Source: Blepharisma stoltei (taxonomy: Eukaryota > Ciliophora > Heterotrichea > Heterotrichida > Blepharismidae). Taken from it: 64,000 bases of DNA. Where the stretch lies: contig CAJZBQ010000041.1 of the NCBI GenBank assembly GCA_914767885.1, forward strand, positions 246,001 to 310,000. The letters run 5' to 3'. A program made the translations under genes and the position numbers. The first letter of the stretch is position 1, and the number at the start of each line of letters is the position of its first letter. Below the pieces are notes generated by a model that made no database searches, was not told where the DNA came from, and saw nothing but the letters and a program-made list of their open reading frames with translations. This document shows positions 22,156-32,609 of the stretch, piece by piece.

Positions 22156-23286
22156 TTATCTCATCCCTCTTGTAGGTATTGTTACTATTTTTGGTGCAGG
22201 CTGTGTAACTTTTGGAGCTGGCCTTATTACATTCCTTGGCTGCTTTGTTTCTTCCTGCGCCGGACTTTCCTGCTGTATATTCCTTTGAGCCGGCTGATTC
22301 TGAGCTGGCTGTACCTGTGGAGCTTCAATTTCTGGCTGTTGTCTTAAAGCGCACCAATCAAACATAAAATCATACTGATAATTCTCTCTAAACGCCAAAT
22401 CTTTAAACAGCCTTTTCAAATAGCTATAATCAGGCCTATCTTCAAATCTCAACGCTTTGCAGAAATTTAAATACGTGCAAAATTCAGCAGGGAAATTGGC
22501 ACACAACGTTTCCACTGAGGTGCTCATTTTCTTTTCCATAATATTTTGGTATTTTTCCTTCTTATTATTCCCTGGAAGTCCTTGCCAAGGCAGCGACCCT
22601 CTTAAGAAGTAGAGAAGCACGTAGCCTAAGCCTTCCAAATCGTCCCTACGAGATTGCTCAATACCAAGATGTGTGTTTAAAGAAGCATAACGGGCAGTTC
22701 CTGTCAGATTTTTCCCTTCTCTATATGGGATGTGTTGATTTGTCTTGGGATCTCTGTACTTTTTTGCCAGCCCAAAGTCAATTGCGTAGACTTGGCTTGC
22801 TTTTCTTCCTAAGCCAATAAGGAAGTTGTCAGGTTTCACGTCACGATGAAGAAAATTCTTAGAATGCATATATACTATTTACTGTATTCTGCTTATTTTA
22901 ATGGTAATAGCGCCTATTCATTATAAATGAGCACATTCAATTCTTGTGATCAATTGGTCTGATAGCATTAAAACAGTCTTTAAACTAAACGTTCGGCCAC
23001 AAAACTGAAGCAAATCTTCAAGAGATGGGCCTAAAAGATCCATGACGAGCACGTTGTAGTCGCCTTCTACCCCATACCAGTGAATGTTTGGAATGCCTAC
23101 TCCACCCTGAAGAATTCGATATAGTCTTGATTCATATAACAGCTGAGGATGCTTAGATCGGACATTTTCCAGCTTAATTGCAACTTCTTCGTTAGTTTGA
23201 ATGTTTGTTCCGAGGTAAATTTCTCCGAAAGAGCCGCTGCCGATTTTTCGGCCAACTCTGTATTTTCCACCAACTCGTAACTCCAT
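22156..23286 (-). CDS. Casein kinase 1-family Ser/Thr kinase (355 aa)
   Basis: Clear CK1 fold: [19 protein letters not shown] glycine loop, AIKLE catalytic Lys, [12 protein letters not shown] catalytic loop, [10 protein letters not shown] (DFG in CK1 context), [20 protein letters not shown] (the CK1-specific activation segment) and [20 protein letters not shown]. The C-terminal 60 residues are Gln/Pro-rich. The frame breaks in IEC-AH; 63 bp must be removed (22864-22926) to give [10 protein letters not shown], matching family spacing exactly. Removing it leaves 1,068 nt, 356 codons. CK1 enzymes are cytosolic or nuclear kinases acting on primed acidic substrates; the exact isoform is not determinable. 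Confidence 0.92.
22864..22926. other. 63-bp IES in the CK1 gene, non-TA junction
   Basis: The insert carries TAA codons and no 15-nt intron signals. It is flanked by CATT on both sides (minus-strand reading GCTCATTTAT ... ATGCATTCT). Precise removal between the CAT copies restores HSKNF. No TA pairing in this stretch keeps the frame, so the junction seems not to be the usual TA. Confidence 0.65.
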
Positions 23287-23495
23287 TTAGGCAAATGATA
23301 ATTATAAAATTACTTTTTGCTGATATAGAATTTTACCATAAATTGCCTTTATATATAAAAAATATTTTAATTAAAAGGATTATTTATAAGAAAATGAACA
23401 GAAAAAGGTTGTTTTTTAATTCTTTTGAAATTATAGGACATTTTTTATTGTTAAGGATTAGTTTAGGACTTAGCTAACAGACATATTTAATTCAA

Positions 23496-23963
23496 ATGAA
23501 AATTCTCTTATTCTTGACAATCGGGGTTTTAGCTTGTTTGAAGCCTTGTGAAGGTAAACGCTAAATAGTTTGTAAGCAGGCATTAGACTTTGAAAAATCT
23601 GAAGAAAATGACATAAATTGTGTTGATTGTGGGGAAGTTTGTGAAGGAGTAAAAAGCGTAAAAGACTCTAACAGTAGGTTTTTGATTCTTTATCATAAAT
23701 ATAACCAACCTTCTTGCCATGTTTGTATGCAGCTAGGATATTGTGAAGAAAGCGAATGTGTTGAGGACACATTGGATAATGAAAATGAGATAGTTATTTC
23801 TGTGAATTCTGAAGAATTGGAGTATTTAAAAACTTTTCCAAATAATCTGCAAACACAGGAGAATATTAAAACTGAAGACATTCGGAAAGGTAAACAGTAA
23901 ATAGAACTTCAAAGAAATGAAGAACGACTGACATATTTATCGAAGCTTATATTAAATAAATAA
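23496..23963 (+). CDS. Small secreted Cys-rich, saposin-like protein (145 aa)
   Basis: A signal peptide (MKILLFLTIGVLACLKP) is followed by CEVCKQALDFEK, the spacing of a saposin-fold N-terminus, then paired cysteines (CVDCGEVC, CHVCMQLGYC, ESEC). The C-terminal third is acidic and helical without Cys. Two 15-nt introns (23554-23568 and 23890-23904) are needed; unspliced reading stops early. The total is 438 nt. Saposin-like proteins bind lipids or lyse membranes in lysosomes or food vacuoles; a role here is inferred only from the Cys pattern and signal peptide. Confidence 0.7.
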
Positions 23964-24170
23964 TATTTTAATGCTAAAATCATAAATATTCCCTATATAT
24001 ATAATTATAATTTAAATATAAAAATATTTGTGTTAATATTAAAGCTGAAAAATACTATTAGCAAACTAAAAGATAGAAAAATCTATTAGGATGCTACAAG
24101 CTTCTTCAAAATAAGCGTTTTCTATGATATCATTAAAATAGATCTTAAATGGCTAGAATTTTAAAGATTA

Positions 24171-26087
24171 ATGTGGCAAGGCACTCGAAGACTATTTTCA
24201 ACCCCAATCAGACCCCCAACAGGTGGTGGTGGCGGAAAGAAAGTTCTTGCAGCGCTCGTTATTGCTGGAATAACAGGAGCATATGGGTATTTCTTTGTTC
24301 AAGAAAATAAACAGCTAAGCCAAGTTTTCAGAGACATGCCTCAAGTAAGATTCCAAGAAGACACGAAAGTCGAAGAAAAGCCAAAAACCCTCAAAACTCC
24401 TGAAGAATTTGCGCTTAATCAAGTAAAAGGAGTAAACGACAGACAAAAGTTCATGAATTTTGTAAGTGAAAATCTTAATGGACCGAAAGCAACAAAAGAA
24501 ACAACTGATAGCAAAAAGTCTCTTCCTGAGACAATTAGTGCTGCTAAGCCTGAACCTTTAAAGAAAGAAGCTCCAGTAGAAAAGGTACAAGAAGAAAAGG
24601 TTGAAAAGAAAGAAGAAAAAGAGACTGTAAAGGAGACTCCTAAAGAAGAGCCTGAAGTTATTGTGCATATTGTAGAATTCAAGCAAGAAGCACCTCAGAA
24701 ACTGCCTGAGCAAGCCAAAAAAGAAGAGCATCATAAAGTTGAGATTGTTGATGAGCCTAAAGAAGAACAGATAATAAAGCTTGAAAATCCAACTAAAGAA
24801 GAAGTCCAAGCTTCTCTTGCAACTGAACAACCCAAAGAGTCTCATGATCATGCTCAGCATCAAGAATCTCCTAAAGTCAGTCCTCATAGCGAGCCTCCAA
24901 AAGCTAATGAACATGTCCACGAATCTTCGAAAGAAACAGAGCGCGTCCATGAGCCAGAAAAAGCTACAGAACACGTCCACGAGCCTGCAAAACCCACTGA
25001 GCACGTCCACGAGCCTCCAAAAACTTCTAAATCTACATCTACAGAGCCAGAACAGCACTTGCATGTAGAAATGCCCTCTCAACAAGAAAAATCCTTAATT
25101 AACCCAGAAGATCTCCAAAAACTAAATGCCCACAACATAAAAGATTACCTTCACAAGCTAAAAGAAGATCTAAAAAAAGAGCACGAAGAAAAAGAACTGC
25201 GAAACTTTGACATCTTCTTCGAAAAAATCCAAGAAATCAAGCGCAGCATCAAAGCGAAAGCCAACGAAACCATCAAAAAACACGAAGATGACGCAAAAGC
25301 TGTTATTGAGCTCAGAGACCGTGACTGGAAAGAAATCCTTGAAAGAGAAATTTATGACGCCGAGCAGCATTTCTTGGCCCAAGCTAAAATTGATGAAACT
25401 TATGTAGAACAAAGGACAACCTTAAATTTAGTGGAAAGACATGAACAAGAAATCCATCAAATTAATGAAGATCTTAAAGCTACCACAGAAGACCGTATCA
25501 GACAGCTTCACGAAATTTTGGCCAAAATTAATGATATGGAAGAAATCCAGAAGAAGTACTATAGCTCTATATTAAAACTTAGCCAAATCCAAGATCTGCA
25601 TATTCATATAGAAAATCTCCAAAAAACTATGAACTGTGATAAGGGTTCTTTAACTGAAGATCTTGCTGCTATCAAAAAACTAGCAAAAGATGACCAAACA
25701 ATTGCATCAGCCCTTGCCTCAATTGACGATTTATACCCAGAAATGATTGATAACGGCATCCCTACAATGAGTCAGCTCCACAAAGCTTTCCAAGAGTCCG
25801 CAAATAAAGCTAGAAAAGCAGCACTTATGAAATCAAAATCTATATGGAGCTACGTCACTGCCAATATCGCCTATTATTTTGTGCCGCCAAATGTGAGGAC
25901 AATTGATGATAATGATACTTTTTCTCTATTAAGAGATGCTGAACTAGCCTTAGAAAGAGGCGATTTAAAAGAATTCATAAATAGCCTAGAATCATTAAAA
26001 GGATTCCCTAGAGAAGAAGTTAATGATATCCTGAAAGAAGTTTCCCTTAGTCCCCAAGATAGGAACATTTTTTACTGGGAAAAATAG
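24171..26087 (+). CDS. MIC60: MICOS subunit MIC60/mitofilin (638 aa)
   Basis: An Arg-rich mitochondrial presequence (WQGTRRLFSTPIRPP) precedes a Gly-rich linker and one membrane helix (KKVLAALVIAGITGAYGYFF). A long Glu/Lys/Pro-rich region in the intermembrane space contains four imperfect His-Val-His-Glu-Pro repeats (residues ~245-285). A coiled coil follows, then the conserved mitofilin C-terminus: PTMSQLHKAFQESANKARKA, an amphipathic segment, and LLRDAELALERGDLKEFI with the ending NIFYWEK. In the family this end binds MIC19 and membranes to form crista junctions. No intron or insert is present. The stop codon lies within an inverted repeat that continues downstream (see 26051-26164). Confidence 0.9.
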   Translation: MWQGTRRLFSTPIRPPTGGGGGKKVLAALVIAGITGAYGYFFVQENKQLSQVFRDMPQVRFQEDTKVEEKPKTLKTPEEFALNQVKGVNDRQKFMNFVSENLNGPKATKETTDSKKSLPETISAAKPEPLKKEAPVEKVQEEKVEKKEEKETVKETPKEEPEVIVHIVEFKQEAPQKLPEQAKKEEHHKVEIVDEPKEEQIIKLENPTKEEVQASLATEQPKESHDHAQHQESPKVSPHSEPPKANEHVHESSKETERVHEPEKATEHVHEPAKPTEHVHEPPKTSKSTSTEPEQHLHVEMPSQQEKSLINPEDLQKLNAHNIKDYLHKLKEDLKKEHEEKELRNFDIFFEKIQEIKRSIKAKANETIKKHEDDAKAVIELRDRDWKEILEREIYDAEQHFLAQAKIDETYVEQRTTLNLVERHEQEIHQINEDLKATTEDRIRQLHEILAKINDMEEIQKKYYSSILKLSQIQDLHIHIENLQKTMNCDKGSLTEDLAAIKKLAKDDQTIASALASIDDLYPEMIDNGIPTMSQLHKAFQESANKARKAALMKSKSIWSYVTANIAYYFVPPNVRTIDDNDTFSLLRDAELALERGDLKEFINSLESLKGFPREEVNDILKEVSLSPQDRNIFYWEK

Positions 26088-26164
26088 GGAAAATTTCTAT
26101 TTCTTGGGTAAAAAATAGAAATTTTCTCTATTTTTCCCAGTAAAAAATTCTCTATCTTAGGGGA
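26051..26164. repeat. Inverted duplication across the MIC60 stop codon
   Basis: The last ~36 coding bases plus the first 15 downstream bases (26051-26102) are repeated in inverse orientation at 26114-26164 with about 90% identity, separated by ~11 bp around CTTGGGT. RNA from the gene could fold into a ~50 bp hairpin that includes the stop codon. It may be a local inverted duplication or a terminator-like structure. Confidence 0.7.
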
Positions 26165-26275
26165 GAGTTAGACAGAAACTCTCAAACTTGTTAGACGTAC
26201 TGTCACTGGAGTCAGTTTCTTTAGTCAAGCAATTGGTCTTAATTAAGTCTTAAAGATCAAATTTATTTAATATAA

Positions 26276-28629
26276 ATGGAGCAAGAGATTGCGAAAAATC
26301 CTCTAAATCTTGCAAAATGGGCGTTGGCGAGCGTGGACCAGAAGATTAAGACTTCGCCTTTTCAAGTCAACACGAGGTTTGCATTAGATCCAAGAATTTC
26401 GCATGAAAGACAGCTGGAGCTGAGAAAGGCTTTTATTGAAATTGATGCTGATAAAAGTGGAGCGATCTCACTTGAAGAAATTTTGAATTTTTTGCGTGGT
26501 ATTAATGATGAAGTAGACGAAAATTTAATTTTTTTATACAAAGCACCTTTAAGAAAATAATATTTTATATGAAAAATAAATATTTTTATATAACTTACTC
26601 CCCCCCCCCCCCTCCGTGAGCGAACAAAAAAAAATTTTGTTCGCTCACGGAGGGGGGTTAATTTTTTTTTTTTTAAAAAAAAATTTATATATAAATTTTA
26701 TAAAAAATATTTTTTTTTCGAAATTTAAAAAAATCCTAATTTGCAAAAATTGGGAAGCAAAAATATTAATTTAATTTGCAAAATTTATGTTTTAAAACGC
26801 AATTTGTTTAAAATTAAACAGAATTAGCTCTAGATTTCATTATACTAATTATCACTTATATATCAAAATTTTTTTCCATTAAAATTTTTTCTATTAAAAA
26901 AATTTTTGTTCACTCACGGAGGGTGGGTTTTTGGTCAAAAAATGGCGATTTTTCTAAACCCCCCCCCCCCCCTCCGTGAGCGAACAAAACCATTAGAAAA
27001 ATCGCCATTTTTTGACCAAAAACCCACCCTCCGTGAGTGAACAAAAATATTTTTAATAGAAAAAATTTTAATAGAAAAAAAATTTTGCTATATAAGTGAT
27101 AATTAGTATAATGAAATCTAGAGCTAATTCTGTTTAATTTTAAACAAATTGCGTTTTAAAACATAAATTTTGCAAATTAAATTAGTATTTGCTTCCCAAT
27201 TTTTGCAAATTAGGATTTTTTTTAAATTTCGAAAAAAATATTTTTTATAAAATTTATATATAAAAATTTTTTTTAAAAAAAAAAAATTAACCCCCCTCCG
27301 TGAGTGAACAAAAAATTTTTTTTGTTCGCTCACGAGGGGGGGGGGGGAGTAATGGTTTTGTTCGCTCACGGAGGGGGGGGGGGAGTTAGTGCAAAAATTT
27401 TATAGAAAGATTTTTATAGAACTAAAATATAGGATCCCGGCGAAAATTATGTGAAAGCTATATTTGAGTCAATGGATGTAAATAAGGATGGCGGGGTGAG
27501 TATTGATGAATTCATTAATGGATATCTTGAACAAGTTAATGGTCTTTCTGAGGCCATTGCAAGATATAATCAAACAGTTGCAGCCAAAAATAAAGAGCTT
27601 GCAACATTAAAAGAACAGTTAGAAGAAGCGAAAAAAGTAGAAAAGATGAATACCTATGGGATTATGGAAGGAAGCACACTTACAGTCAGAGTAATTGAGG
27701 CTCAGAACTTGAACATAGTCACAGGCAGACCTACAGCTTACGTAAATCTTATATGTGAACGTCAGCAAATCGCTACAAAGCCTATACCCTCTGATAAAAA
27801 CCCTAACTGGGATGAAACTTTCAGTTTCAAAATAACCATGGGAACAGGAGAGCTTCTAGTCCAAGTCTTTAACAAAGGAACGGTCTCAAAAGACGACCTC
27901 TTAGGAACCTGCTCCATCCCTTTACAAGATTTCAGAGACCAATCAAAGCATGAAGGCTGGTATCAACTAACTGGGCGAGTTACCAATGCCAGAATTATGC
28001 TCGCAATCCAATGAATACATAGACAAACTGAATATCTCGAAGGTATTATTTCAGGAATGGAAAACGATGTCGTCCAGGACGTCGCTGAAAAAGACAGAAT
28101 AGAGGCTGAGCTAAGAAAACTTGGAACAAATCCTCTAGGAATGTTTCACAAAGAAAGCTGGGTCGATAGGCTAGAAAGCAAAGTGGTGCATGAGGTGCAT
28201 GAGTTTACAGACAAACATTTTAAGGTAAAAAATATATAGTCAGTGGGAAATTGGAACACAATTTTAACTATAGGGATCTTTATGGTCGCGATATTGGGAA
28301 TTGGGACGTCTTTTGATAAGCCTGATTTTGGAAACGTTACATGGGCTTGCTGGGGATTTATGGGGATGATAAAAGGATGGGACACAAAAAGGTATAGATT
28401 AGGGATGATTACGCTTGCTGCAATGATTTTATTTGATTTATTATGGATTGCGTGTGACTCGGAATTTCTTGTTTTTGAAGTGCATAGTGATCCTGCAATA
28501 AATGCGAAGCGGTTTTCTTTTGTGATGGGTTTCTTTGATTTTGTGCTGAAAGTTTTGCTGTTTCCTGTAATTGTGAGGTGCTATATGAAATCAAAGGAAG
28601 ATGACTCTCAGGCGATATTTAATACCTAA
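26276..28629 (+). CDS. EF-hand, C2-domain membrane protein (471 aa after removing one IES)
   Basis: Two EF-hand loops (DADKSGAISLEE and DVNKDGGVSIDE) lie on either side of a large IES (26526-27448); removal gives DEVDENYVKAIFESMD in frame. A short coiled coil follows, then a C2 domain (LTVRVIEAQNLNIVTGRPTAY ... NPNWDETFSFKI ... DDLLGTCSIPLQDF). After one 15-nt intron (28225-28239) come four hydrophobic segments (WNTILTIGIFMVAILGIG, VTWACWGFMGMI, ITLAAMILFDLLWIA, FVLKVLLFPVIV). Total 1,416 nt. Together these suggest a calcium-regulated membrane protein. No family name is certain. TGA is Trp at LAIQ-W. Confidence 0.8.
26526..27448. mobile_element. Large IES holding two MITEs head to head
   Basis: A 923 bp insert in the EF-hand/C2 gene, flanked by CGAAAATT (26518-26525 and 27441-27448). 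Inside, 26600-26960 and 26965-27385 are inverted copies of the same ~390 bp MITE, joined at a run of C's near 26960, making an almost perfect ~780 bp palindrome with poly-C/poly-G runs at the termini. Removal between the 8-bp repeats restores the frame. Confidence 0.8.
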
Positions 28630-28707
28630 AATTAGTAATTTAATTTAATCTAATCGAAAAGAATTAGCATGAGTTAGCATGAGTTAGATTAAATTGTGTT
28701 TTTGAAG

Positions 28708-29455
28708 CTATTTTTTGAAGAAAAGCTGCTTCAGCTTGAGGAAGGATAGCCATTTTTCCTTTTTCTGGATTTTAGATATTTTTTCATTTAAATCTTCAAG
28801 TTTTTTCTGGGAAAAAATAGCTAGATCTGCATCTGAAAGCAGTCTTTTTTCAGCATAACTCATTTCTAATAGCCAGAAGTTGATATCCTGTATTAGAACA
28901 GTTTTCTTAAGATATCTCTTTTAACATCCATTTTTTTTATTCTTTCTCATAGGGCATATTTTTTTCAAAAATTCTTCCTCTTGCAAATAAAATTGCCTCC
29001 ACTATATTATTATCTTTATCTCTGCCTATAATTTCAATTTTTGCCTTTCTTATCATCAGATTTTCAATTCTTTTTATTCCTTCAGAATTAATTGAACCAA
29101 TCCCAGCCATTCTAAATTTAATGAAATCGTCAGCTTCTAAATTTTTATTTTTTTTGGAAAATCTATTTCATATTTTCAATGTAGGGGTATGATAAAAAAG
29201 AAATTCTTGAGCACTGCCTGAATCAATGATATGATTTTGTAATATTCCTTTTAGTCTTGGATTTTTAAGCTGAAAAAATCTTTGAGGAATTTGACTTGCA
29301 TTTTTATAGGTAAAAATCATGTGTGGACGATATATAAGAAATAGTGATGAAAGCCCTCCTAATAATAAGCCCATGCTTAGCGATCTTATCTGTGAAAGGT
29401 ATTGCTCACTTATATCCCTAAACTTGTCCATAAATTGCCCGATGGCTTCTTTCAT
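28708..29455 (-). CDS. C3orf33/SNase-like membrane-anchored protein (~236 aa)
   Basis: The N-terminus has a single helix (RSLSMGLLLGGLSSLFLIY). A beta-rich core follows with RLKGILQNHIIDSG and FIKFRMAGIGSINSEGIKRI, then KIEIIGRDKDNNIVEAILFARG. This order resembles the staphylococcal-nuclease-like fold of C3orf33/LCL3-type proteins, in which nuclease residues are often lost. The C-terminus is helical and Lys-rich. The frame breaks near 28915-28951. Removing 37 bp between two TAT/TA sites gives MPYLKKTVLIQDINFW and 711 coding nt. Without that removal a stop follows PYEKE. TGA is Trp in TLKIWNRF. The family assignment is tentative. Confidence 0.55.
28915..28951. other. Candidate 37-bp mini-IES
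   Basis: It contains a TAA in the gene frame and lacks GT...AG intron ends. TA lies at both edges (minus strand CCCTAT and AGATAT), and joining them restores the frame. It is shorter than other inserts here, so a true frameshift or decay remains possible. Confidence 0.4.
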
Positions 29456-29586
29456 TATGATTTATTTATTAATGTAATAATTCTAGTAAAATTCTATGAA
29501 ATTCATTATAAAAATGTTAAATTAACATAATTTATTTAATTATTAATTCTAAAATTACTATAAAATCACGTTATAAATACTAAAAT

Positions 29587-30968
29587 TTAAAATTTCTTCG
29601 GCAATAACTTTTCATGCCTCTGACCAACTTTCGGTTTTGGCACTCTATCCAAAACTTCTTTAACGACAAGCAAGCCATCTTCAAGCTCTGTCCTAATAAG
29701 TTCTTTTGTAAACTCCGCTATGTATTCATCAAGATCCTTCTTATTTTCATTCGCTCTTTGATGCGGAGAAGCACTTTCTTCTCCTCTGGCATCTTCTTCT
29801 ATAACCAATGGTTCAGAAAACTGGAATTTTTTGATAGGTTTTGCCGATCCAATAGGTCCAACAACGACTTGATTCATGGGAGATATCAATGGTGAAATAA
29901 ACCCTTGGCTATCATCATCACTTTCACCTAAATTATTAAAAGAAATTGCTACTAACTCTTCTGGATCCTTGCTTTCTTCAGGTTTTCCGAAGGTCGCTAG
30001 TCCACTATACTCTTTATTTTCTTCAGGCTTTACTTCAATTTGCTGCTCTTGTTTTTTTAATATACTTCCTTCTTTTTTGCTTAATTCAAGGCTAATTTCT
30101 TCAGATGATTCTTCTTCTATCTGAATTAAATGGTGCTCTAAATCATCAATTTTATTGGATAATTTTGATGAAGCTTCGCCTTGCTCTTTTAGTTTGATAT
30201 GGATAGAAATTAATTGATTGGAAATTTCTTGATTTGGCTGGATTGTGCCTATTTGTTCTGCTAAATAAGATTTAGTGACGAAATTTGATAAATCTTGAGG
30301 TTGAAAATGAGATATTTCTTTTCTAACTCCCCTTTATAGTGGAATAATAAATTAAATGGCGACATGTGTCAGCCTCCCTCTTGGTACAACAGTCCAGACC
30401 TTAAGGCCATGTTTTAAATATAAATTATTATTTTTATCTATAAAAACTAAATTATTTTACTCCAATTTAAAGGTATTTAGTCAAAAATGGAAATTTTATC
30501 AATATTTTTTTCCAATTTAAAGAGGGGAGTAAGCGCTTCTATTTCTTTATTCAGATCATGACTCTTAATTGTGTCTTCTAATTGTTTTAGATCTTTTTTG
30601 ATAACATTTATTTGGTTAAACTCCTCTCTTGAAACGAAATTTGATAAATCTTGTAAGACAGGCTGTGCTGGTATGACATCAATACGCTTCTTAAGGCCTT
30701 CAATTTCCAGTTCAATATCTTGTGAATCAATAGAATTTTCTAATAATTTTAATGCTTTTTTAATCCTTTCTATTTCATCAGATGCATAATTTTTTGCGTT
30801 TTCTATATTCTGCTTTAGCTCATTAACTATATTAAAATCAGGTTGGGAGCTTTGATTTTTTATTTGCGAGAGCTCTAAATTTATTGTGTTTTGCAATTTT
30901 CCTGAATTTTGCTTTGCTTCGTCAACTAATTTTGAAAGTGAATCATATTTTTTGGTGTTGCCAGTCAT
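29587..30968 (-). CDS. Unknown coiled-coil protein (391 aa)
   Basis: Start ATG 30968 (MTGNTKKYDSLSKLVDEAKQ). The N-terminal half is long alpha-helical coiled coil with heptad patterns (IENAKNYASDEIERIKKALK). The middle is acidic and disordered (GESDDDSQGF), and the C-terminus is helical (YIAEFTKELIRTELEDGLL). One IES (30326-30531) is removed to join EALR-KEISHFQPQDL in frame, leaving 1,176 nt. Its layout is similar to that of the gene just downstream at 31150-32461 (both contain a FVSREEF/YATKEDL-like hinge), suggesting related coiled-coil proteins in tandem. No known family is recognised. Confidence 0.65.
30326..30531. other. IES with TAACTCCCC inverted ends
   Basis: A 206 bp insert bounded by TA at 30324-30325 and 30530-30531. 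Its ends are mutually inverted: TAACTCCCCTTTATAG on the left and TTTAAAGAGGGGAGTA on the right. A third copy of the ACTCCAATTTAAA block lies inside near 30457. Confidence 0.75.
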
Positions 30969-31149
30969 TTAATGGAAACTTTTTCCTCGTGTGTGAAATT
31001 TCCTCAGATTTTAGTCGTAACTTTTTCCTCGTGACGATTGTCGGGAAAAAAAAGTTAAAATTCTATTAAATGCCAAAAGGAAAAAAATTAGACTAAAAAT
31101 CCGAGGAAATATCACACGAGGAAAATGCTCCAATCAAATAATATGGAGC

Positions 31150-32461
31150 CTATTTTTGGAGAGCAGCATTAGCCAATTCTTTCAATGACTTATAATGATC
31201 TTCATTTTGCTGCCTATATTGTTTGGCAATATCCTCTATATCATTACATAATTGCCGTTAGGCAATGTGGCGACACGTTGCTGTGCTGCGACAAACAAAA
31301 CAAAAAATCCAGAATTTGGGGTCACAAATTTAAAAAAGTGGCCCCGAAGGGCCACGGGGTCGCTGACGGCGATTATCCGGGTGGGTGTTGGCTTGGGCTG
31401 ACTGGGCCTCTCCTCAGCCCACAGACGAGAGAGACCGACGGCGCAATACCAATCGGATACTTCTGGAGGAGCAATATGATGCCTGCAAATGGCAAGGGTA
31501 GTTCCAGAAGGAGGCACGGGACGGTCCCCTCATACCCTGAGCACTACCAGGGGTTAAGAGAGTCCTTTGCTGCAATTTTTTGGTCCAGCAGGTGCGGGTG
31601 AGTCTCCCCGAAAGATGTCGACGTCATTAAAAAAATGGTGACATCGACAGAAAAGGGCGTTAGGTGGCTTTAGTGACTAGCGCCACATGAAGCGCGAAGC
31701 TGAAGCTCGACTGACCAGGGCTGAAATAAACCCCTTTAACTTCTCTAATCTAATTCTCTCTCTATATCATTACAAAATTTTCTTTCAATTTCTTTTATTT
31801 TCACATTTGTCTCATATTGAATTTCCTCCTTGATCGACCTTATTTCATATGGCGAGATTGATTTTTTTAAGTTTTCTTTATTTTTTTCATCAGCAATGTT
31901 ATTTACATAGTCTCTTATCCCTAAATTTTCCTGCATAATGTCCCTTATCTGCATTTCAATTTTGTTAATTTGATGCTGCCTTATATGCTGAAACGACTCT
32001 TCTACCAATTTCAAATCTTCTTTTGTGGCATAATTCTTTGTATTGTCATCGAATTTTCTATTTTCTCCAATTGTTTTTCTTCCTATTGCTAAAAGTGTAT
32101 TTTGAAGCTCTTCTTTAAGATCTTCAAATGCAATTTGTTTATCTTCTAAATCAGTGACTCTTAGGCTTAAATTGTACATTTCGCTTTGATGCTGCTTGTA
32201 TTTTTCTGTGAATAGTTTTTCGATTGACTGTTTAAATCCTGAGAGCTCTTGCTGGATTAAGGATGCGTTATCAGTTGGTTCAAAAAAGCTTGAACGTTGC
32301 CGCTGATCCATTGAAAGATCAAGCTGAGTCATTGTAGAAGGAGGTCTAGCGTATTCATCATGATGATAATTTGTGCGCTGAAGTTTAAGCAGATTTAGCT
32401 CAGTTTTTCGGAGAATTGATGATATTGATTCAGCCCAGTTCGTTGGGCGTTTGATTTCCAT
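31150..32461 (-). CDS. Unknown coiled-coil protein (261 aa)
   Basis: Start ATG 32461. The protein is mostly helical: LRKTELNLLKLQRTNYHH, QQELSGFKQSIEKLFTEKYK, DLKLVEESFQHIRQHQINK, SIKEEIQYETNVKIKEIERK. A GC-rich 526 bp insert (31249-31774) with a 15-bp target duplication interrupts it. Removing the insert continues CNDIEDIAKQYRQQNEDHYK to a TAG at 31150, 786 nt in all. Without removal the frame stops three codons later at ERELD. No recognised family. Confidence 0.65.
31249..31774 (+). mobile_element. GC-rich retroposon-like insert, 15-bp target duplication
   Basis: Flanked by CTCTATATCATTACA at 31234-31248 and 31760-31774. The interior is about half G+C and has no conserved coding frame. The right end has a short repeated tail (TCTAATCTAATT), as expected for target-primed reverse transcription with the 3' end on the right. 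Confidence 0.75.
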
Positions 32462-32609
32462 ATTTTGGCTGCTAAAAATATTAAAATGATTTTTTTTATA
32501 TTTTTTTATGTTTTTTTTATTTTTTTATATTTTTAAGCGTTAAGAAATATAAAGTCAAATAATGTTTTATATTAGCATTAATTAACAGCATTAATCATCA
32601 TTCTTATAC

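Noticed and set aside
24558-25085. 175-codon minus-strand frame opposite MIC60
   Set aside because: Shadow of the Glu/Lys-rich MIC60 repeat; composition is the complement of that low-complexity region.
31185-31601. 138-codon frame through the GC-rich insert near 31.3 kb
   Set aside because: It crosses the target duplication and insert boundary, so it cannot be one gene; GC-rich DNA makes long chance frames likely.
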